This document shows positions 59,263 to 64,000 of a DNA stretch of 64,000 bases, one piece after another. Source of the DNA: Glaciozyma antarctica PI12 (taxonomy: Eukaryota > Basidiomycota > Microbotryomycetes > Kriegeriales > Camptobasidiaceae); assembly GCA_002917775.1 (NCBI GenBank), contig KZ627159.1:452010-516009 (forward strand), given 5' to 3'. The notes under the pieces are model-generated. The model was not told the origin of the DNA and searched no databases. It saw only the letters and a list, made by a program, of their open reading frames with translations. How positions within the stretch are numbered: position 1 is the stretch's first letter; each line of letters starts with the position of its first letter. The position numbers were made by a program, and so were the translations under genes.

Positions 59263-61142
59263 TCACAACTCCAACAAACGGGCAATACCTCCCTCAGGCA
59301 AGAAGTCCCCATACTTCATATCGAAGAACTCCCTCCCTCCTCTCGACCCCAATCGCTCCATCTCCAGCGCCGCCTCCGCCCACACTCTCGGCTCCCGCGT
59401 CCTCCCCAGCCTCCTGCACCTCGACACGTTCCCGACCAACGCCGTAACCGGAAGCAAGCTCTCCTCAATCTTCGTCGCTCGGACTTTGATCGCCTTCAAG
59501 CGACGAGCTCCGGTGGCGCAGATGCGCCGCCGACTGCTTCGAGGGCCTTGAGATCGTACTCGATAGCTTTGGAAAGCGGGGCCGGCTCTCCAGTGAGGGT
59601 AATGAGCTCGGCAAGGAGGTGATGCGACTGAGCGAGGTCGGGTCGGAGGGGCGTACGTCGCTTCGAGTTTCGCGATGAAAGCCTCAAGCGCTCGTTGAGC
59701 CCTCGGATCGACGCGCCTGCTAGTTAGGCTAGGGGGGAAGACCTATTCAACCTTCTTGTAATCCTCTCCGACGAGCTTGGCGCGCTGGCGAGTCCGTTCG
59801 AGGCCATCAAGCTTGTCGAGCGTGCAGAGGTCGCAGGTGAAGCCGGCTGGGAAGTGCATGGGGAGGACTCGCTCGTTAGTGGAGCTACAGTGCGAGGCCG
59901 TGATGAAGAGTGCGTTTTGCCAGTCGAGAGGCTTCTTCTCGTCGTCCCCGAGGTTGATCGCGGCCTTCTGAGTAATGTATCGGACCAAAGCTGGGGAGAA
60001 TGGTCAACGCTGCGAAGGCGAGAATGAAAGCGGGACGAAGAAGCGGTTGGCGTCGCGGTTGGCGGAAGGAAAGCGGCCGAGTAGGAGGTTGGCGGCGGAA
60101 CGATTGAGGTGGAGAAGCAGTGCCGCAGACGGATCCGGATTGCGAAGGATTCCCTCGGAGTACTTCGCTTTGGCCAGAAGGTGCTTCTTCTGCTGGAAGA
60201 GGGCGTACCAGGCGGCTTTAAAGTCGTAAGATGCGGAGAGAGTTGGAGCGAGGGAGGGGAAGGACCATTTGACGGCATGGACGGCGGAATCGTCGGGCGC
60301 GTGAGGGACGACGTCGCTCGGAGAGTCGACGCGGAGGAGGAAGCCATCGCCGCCAGCTGCGCTCTTGTAAAAGGGTTCGCGGATCGTGAGATATTTGCCG
60401 GGAGGGAAGAGTGCGTCGAGGTCGGAGCCGGTGGTGATTTCTTGCAGGGGAAGGTTGTAGATGCTGCGCATGGCTCTGCGAGACGGGTCAGCGGAGCTCA
60501 GAAGTCGGCTTAACGACCTACGCTCGTCCGGACGGATCTTCGAAGGCGAAGTAAAGTCCGACTCGAAGATCTGAAAGAACGCGTTGGAGAAGGCGACTTG
60601 GGGGGGAAGTCTGGACGAACGAGGAGCGAAATGATGCGCGCGAGAAGGTATCGGCCCTGCGAAGAGTGAACTCGAGAGCTCTGGGCGTCGAAACGAAGCT
60701 CACCTTGTGAGTCTTTTAGAAGAGCATCTCAGAGAGATCAACTGCGGGTCAAAGGTCAGCGCGGATTCCGGTCTCGGGCATGGAACGTACTGCGAGAGAG
60801 GAGTCGAGGAGAAGCTCTTGTCGATCCCACAGTGCTTCTCGAGGAGTGCGATCCCCGGACCGGTCGCCAGTGTGTCCCGCTCCTCCCGCATCATCTTGAT
60901 CATCCCAAAGCGAGACGGGGTGTCGACCTTGCGCGGAGGCCGCCTGCGCTCCTCCTCGAACCTCCGCCTGACCTCGCCAATCTCCGCCGTAAACTCGTTC
61001 GGATCGTCTTTCCATGCAGTCTTGACCGTCGAGCGTGCCGGGGGCCTGCGCCTCATCTCCTCCAGGAGGGACAGGAGAGCTTCAAGGCGGGTTGTTCGAG
61101 GCGATGGAGGAGGCGATCAAGCGCTCGTCGATCCCTATGTCG
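59263..61142 (-). pseudogene. Degenerate tandem copy of the SET/TPR gene
   Basis: This is a second copy of the neighbouring gene in the same order but clearly broken. Matching parts are LRDIGIDERLIASSIASNNP (frame lost just after), EVRRRFEEERRRPPRKVDTP, DKSFSSTPLS, a 38-nt exon with a TAA at 60716-60718, RYLLARII, SIYNLPLQEITTGSDLDALF, then FKAAWYALFQQKKHLLAKAK and LHLNRSAANLLLGRFPSANR. The next 300 or so residues, including nearly the whole SET core, are missing; sequence resumes at GFTCDLCTLDKLDGLERTRQ, equivalent to the post-SET zinc site, and continues to WAEAALEME and REFFDMKYGDFLPEGG. At least three frame or stop defects plus the internal deletion make a working product unlikely. Confidence 0.85.
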
Positions 61143-61351
61143 CGCAGGGACCTACTAGCGTATCCGAATCCATCGTCTCGCGAGCAGAGGGGAAGCAGGA
61201 AGACAAAGAAGAAGGCCTGCGATCCTCTCCCTTTGTGCTGGATACTGGGTCACATTTAAGAATCAGAGGTCGGACTCCCGTCCACTCCCTCGAGCTTCGG
61301 AATCTTTCTCCTGCTACAACACCTCCCTCCCGATCCTCACCAGTCTCGAGA
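61143..61351. promoter_or_regulatory. Upstream region of the D-amino-acid oxidase gene
   Basis: About 210 bp between the start region of the broken SET copy and the oxidase ATG. This is short for a regulated gene, so the oxidase promoter may overlap the pseudogene. No specific motif was identified. Confidence 0.4.
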
Positions 61352-62827
61352 ATGACCTCTACTGCCGCCAGCCAGAAAGTCGTCGTTATCGGCGCAGGAG
61401 GTAGGCAGCATCTCGGGGCTGGGAAGAACGAGCAGCTCACCGTCTCCCTGCAGTTATCGGGCTCACCAGCGCCCTCGTCCTCGCTCGTCAAGGTCACCAA
61501 ATACAGATCATCGCGCGCGACCTCCCTTCCGACTTCAGCAGCCAGGCCTTTGCTTCTCCCTGGGCCGTACGCTCCTCTCCCCCGCGCTAGCTCCTCCGCT
61601 GACCTCTGGGCCACAGGGAGCCAACTGGTGCCCGTTTCAATCGCCTACCGCAGCGCCCAGGGTGTGCAAGTGGGAGCGGGAGAGCTTGTGCGTGCTTCTG
61701 AGGACTTCGGATGGGGCGGGAGCTGACGGAGGAGGTCGGCCAGTGCGCGCCTATCGGAGCTCATCCCTTCTGGGCTGGCGATGAAGCTAGAAATGATCAG
61801 GTTCGCGGCGAACGAGGCAGCGTTGCTCGAGCACTGGTATCGCGATGTGGTGCCGTCGGTGAGTCGTGATTCGTGAAGGAACGCACGGAGGCAACGGAGC
61901 TGATGGATTCCTCGCGTTGATCTTGTGCAGTACGAGATCCTACCTGCCTCTGCTTGCCCTCCGAACGCCGTTGGTGTCAAGTTTGAGGCCCTCTCAGTAA
62001 ACGCGCCGCAGTACTGCCTTTGGCTCGAGACGGAGCTCCGCAAGTTGGGAGCTTCGATCGAGCGTCGCAGTCTCTCCTCTCTCGATGAAGCCTTCGCATC
62101 TTTCGGAGGAGTCGATGTCGTCGTGAACGCTACTGGACTAGGTGCGTTTCTTTACGCCCGTGTAGGGCTCCCGAGGGCTTATTTCTTCATTCCACAGGCG
62201 CCAAGTCACTCATCGGGGTTGAGGACGCCGCTGTCGAACCCATCCGCGGACAGACCGTCCTCGTCAAGGCGAACATGACCAAGTGCACGATGGACGCTTC
62301 CAGTGCGTTTTCTTTTCATCACTCTCCGCCACTCAGCTGACGCCTTCACTTCGCCAGACCCCGCCGCACCTTCCTACATCATTCCTCGCCCCGGTGGCGA
62401 AGCTATCTGCGGTGGCTCTTACGGTGTGCGTTTTTCCCCTCTGCCTCCCTCACTACGACCGCTGACCCCAAGCGCACAGATCGGCAACTGGGATCTCTCC
62501 GTCGACCCCTCCCTCACTCTCGCAATCCTCGAGCGATGCCTCGCTCTCGACCCCTCCATCTCCTCCGACGGCACCGTCAGCGGCATAACCGTTCTCCGAC
62601 ACAACGTCGGTCTCCGCCCCTCTCGCGCCGGTGGACCCAGGGTCGAGGCGCAGAAGGTGCAGGTTGGCGCTTCGAGCTTGAATCCGGCCGTCAAGAGCAG
62701 GGGTGGAAGGGAGGGTACGGTGGTGCACGCTTATGGACTGGGTCCGGCGGGGTACCAGACGAGTTGGGGGGTGGCGAAGGAGGTCGGCGAGTTGGTCGAG
62801 GGGGCCAGGAGGGTGTCGAAGCTGTAG
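61352..62827 (+). CDS. DAO1: D-amino-acid oxidase, peroxisomal
   Basis: This FAD enzyme oxidises D-amino acids to imino acids with release of hydrogen peroxide. The dinucleotide-binding start reads [20 protein letters not shown], using an intron inside the motif. Then come [54 protein letters not shown] and [39 protein letters not shown] holds both active-site tyrosines, [12 protein letters not shown] the substrate-binding Arg, and [16 protein letters not shown] the FAD-side loop. The protein ends SKL, a type 1 peroxisomal signal. The whole order matches the Rhodotorula enzyme closely. About seven introns are removed. Expression in relatives is induced by D-alanine; nothing in the promoter proves this here. 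Confidence 0.97.
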
Positions 62828-63206
62828 ATCGCGGGTAATTATTGCGGATTGAGCGAAGGACTCTCGATACTCTTTCGATCAACAAAGGCTCAGCTGAGCG
62901 TTCCGTCCGAGAGAAGGAGCGGAGCGCTCCCCACCGCTGTTCAGTTAAATCAGCAAAGTACCTGAGATTAGCTGGCATTTAATTGACAGGCGAGGGTCAC
63001 CTGCTTACTGCTTGTCCCCCTCGCCCTCCTCCAGGCCGTTACTCAAGGCTCGACCTTCTAACAACGTGCGCCAGTTGCACGTCGAAAGGAACAGCGGCTT
63101 CGATCGACTCGGATCGACTCAGGAACGACTCTCACCACCTGCCAACTCATCCGACGCCAACGACCTCCAGTTCTCCTCCAGGAGACAACGCGCCAACGAC
63201 CCAGCG
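62828..63206. other. Intergenic, oxidase 3' flank and next promoter
   Basis: About 380 bp with an AT-richer part near 62830-62980 (oxidase 3' flank). The frame of the next gene is open through 63010-63206 but has no ATG there. No other gene seen. Confidence 0.5.
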
Positions 63207-64000
63207 ATGGGAACTCCTCCACTACCAATCTCAAGCTGGCCTATCCCCCTCTCGCCACCCCAGCTCCCCATCTCAGTCCCCTCTCCTCCCCTCGGCTTCA
63301 CGTCCTCCTTCAACGCGTTTAACCTCCCGACTCCCCGACACCACTCCCCCAGCTTCGCCCCTCCCAACCCCGTAGACTTCTCCTTCAGCACCCAACGCTC
63401 GCCGACCCTCCCGCCGACCTCTACCAATTTCAGCTTCTCCTCGAACCGCAAGCCTTCGATGCTAACGCAAGAGCTCCTTCCTCCCGCCTCGCGCTCCCCA
63501 CCCGAGGAACCAGAGGACGATTCTATGATCCTAGGATCACCAGTGATGAGCTACCAGATTCCACCGCCGAGCGGGAGGAGCAGGAGCGCAAGCGACGCGA
63601 TGGGGTCGGTCCCTGCGTCTCCTGTCACCGTCGCGCGCGCTCTGGGGACTCAGAGGACTCCTCCGCCGTTCTTGCAGAGGAAACTGTTTAGTGGGATGCA
63701 GGAGGATGAGAGTGGGAGTAGTGGGAGTGATGGAGGGAGGAGGGAGGACGAGGAGGATGCGCTTGAGGGAGGGCTGGGAATGGCGTTGGGTGGGAAGAGC
63801 GGTGGGAGTGGGAGTGAGGAAGCTACTAGGACGGGAGTCGTTCGTCGACCTGTATCGCGCAAGCCTAACCTCCTCGTACGTCCTCACCTCTCGCCGACGT
63901 CTCTCTCGCGCTAACGCTCCGCACCTCCGCAGCCGAAACCCAAGTCCCACCTGCGCGTTCTTTCCCAACTTCGCACCGAGGACGGTCCAGCAGACCAGCT
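63207..64000 (+). CDS. Unknown Ser/Pro-rich protein, cut by window end
   Basis: The first ATG in the frame is at 63207. The protein begins MGTPPLPISSWPIPLSPPQL and stays disordered with FSFSTQRSPTLPPTSTNFSF and an acidic Ser/Gly stretch (MQEDESGSSGSDGGRREDEE). An intron (donor GTACGT near 63877, acceptor CGCAG near 63932) joins VSRKPNLL to PKPKSHLRVLSQLRTEDGPA, which looks like the start of a conserved basic region. The 3' end is outside the window. No family was assigned; the Ser-Pro sites suggest a phosphorylated regulatory protein, but this is inference. Confidence 0.65.

Overview
The window looks like nuclear chromosomal DNA from a basidiomycete yeast, probably of the Rhodotorula/Rhodosporidium/Sporobolomyces group (Sporidiobolales). 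The evidence is high GC, many very short introns per gene (donors GTGCGT, GTACGT, GTGAGC or GTTCGT; branch sites CTGAC or CTAAC; acceptors CAG), tightly packed genes on both strands, and a D-amino-acid oxidase close to the well-studied Rhodotorula enzyme. All coordinates are gene spans from start codon to stop codon with introns included. Splice sites were read by eye, so exon borders are proposals.

Left part (1-21 kb): a Zn2Cys6 regulator (-), a heterotrimeric G-protein gamma subunit (+), the decapping enhancer EDC3 (+), an NKAP/SynMuv-type splicing-linked protein (-), prohibitin 1 (+), a small proline-rich protein (-), cytosine deaminase FCY1 (-), a large PSP1-domain protein (+) and a small unknown protein (+). 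Two stretches (about 5.0-6.5 kb and 15.85-16.5 kb) hold coding-like pieces with splice-like borders but no start codon that I could find.

Middle (21-47 kb): a second Zn2Cys6 regulator (-), an SMN-like snRNP assembly protein (-), a regulator carrying both C2H2 fingers and a Zn2Cys6 cluster (+), a frame-broken orphan gene (+), a nuclear zf-4CXXC_R1 protein (+), mitochondrial phosphatidylserine decarboxylase (+), an unknown protein (-), an AhpD-like protein (-), the WDR83/MORG1 scaffold (+), a PA-TM-RING ubiquitin ligase (-) and an F-box-like protein (-).

Right part (47-64 kb): a DUF2415 WD-type protein (+), the ESCRT-0 subunit VPS27 (+), a membrane-anchored P-loop kinase-like protein (+), a FAM72 homolog (-), a tandem pair of SET/TPR genes of which the second copy is clearly broken and the first carries an in-frame stop and a 2-nt shift (-), a D-amino-acid oxidase with a peroxisomal SKL end (+), and the start of an unknown gene cut by the window edge (+).

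The genes do not form one pathway; this is ordinary mixed gene content of a compact fungal chromosome. Several themes recur: mRNA processing (EDC3, NKAP, SMN, WDR83), ubiquitin and endosome work (RING, F-box, VPS27) and transcriptional regulators. I saw no tRNA or rRNA gene, no CRISPR array and no recognisable transposon or virus-like element. The most notable signals are the decaying SET/TPR pair, the cluster of extremely short first exons, the orphan coding-like islands and an RNA-hairpin-capable palindrome at 55.8 kb.
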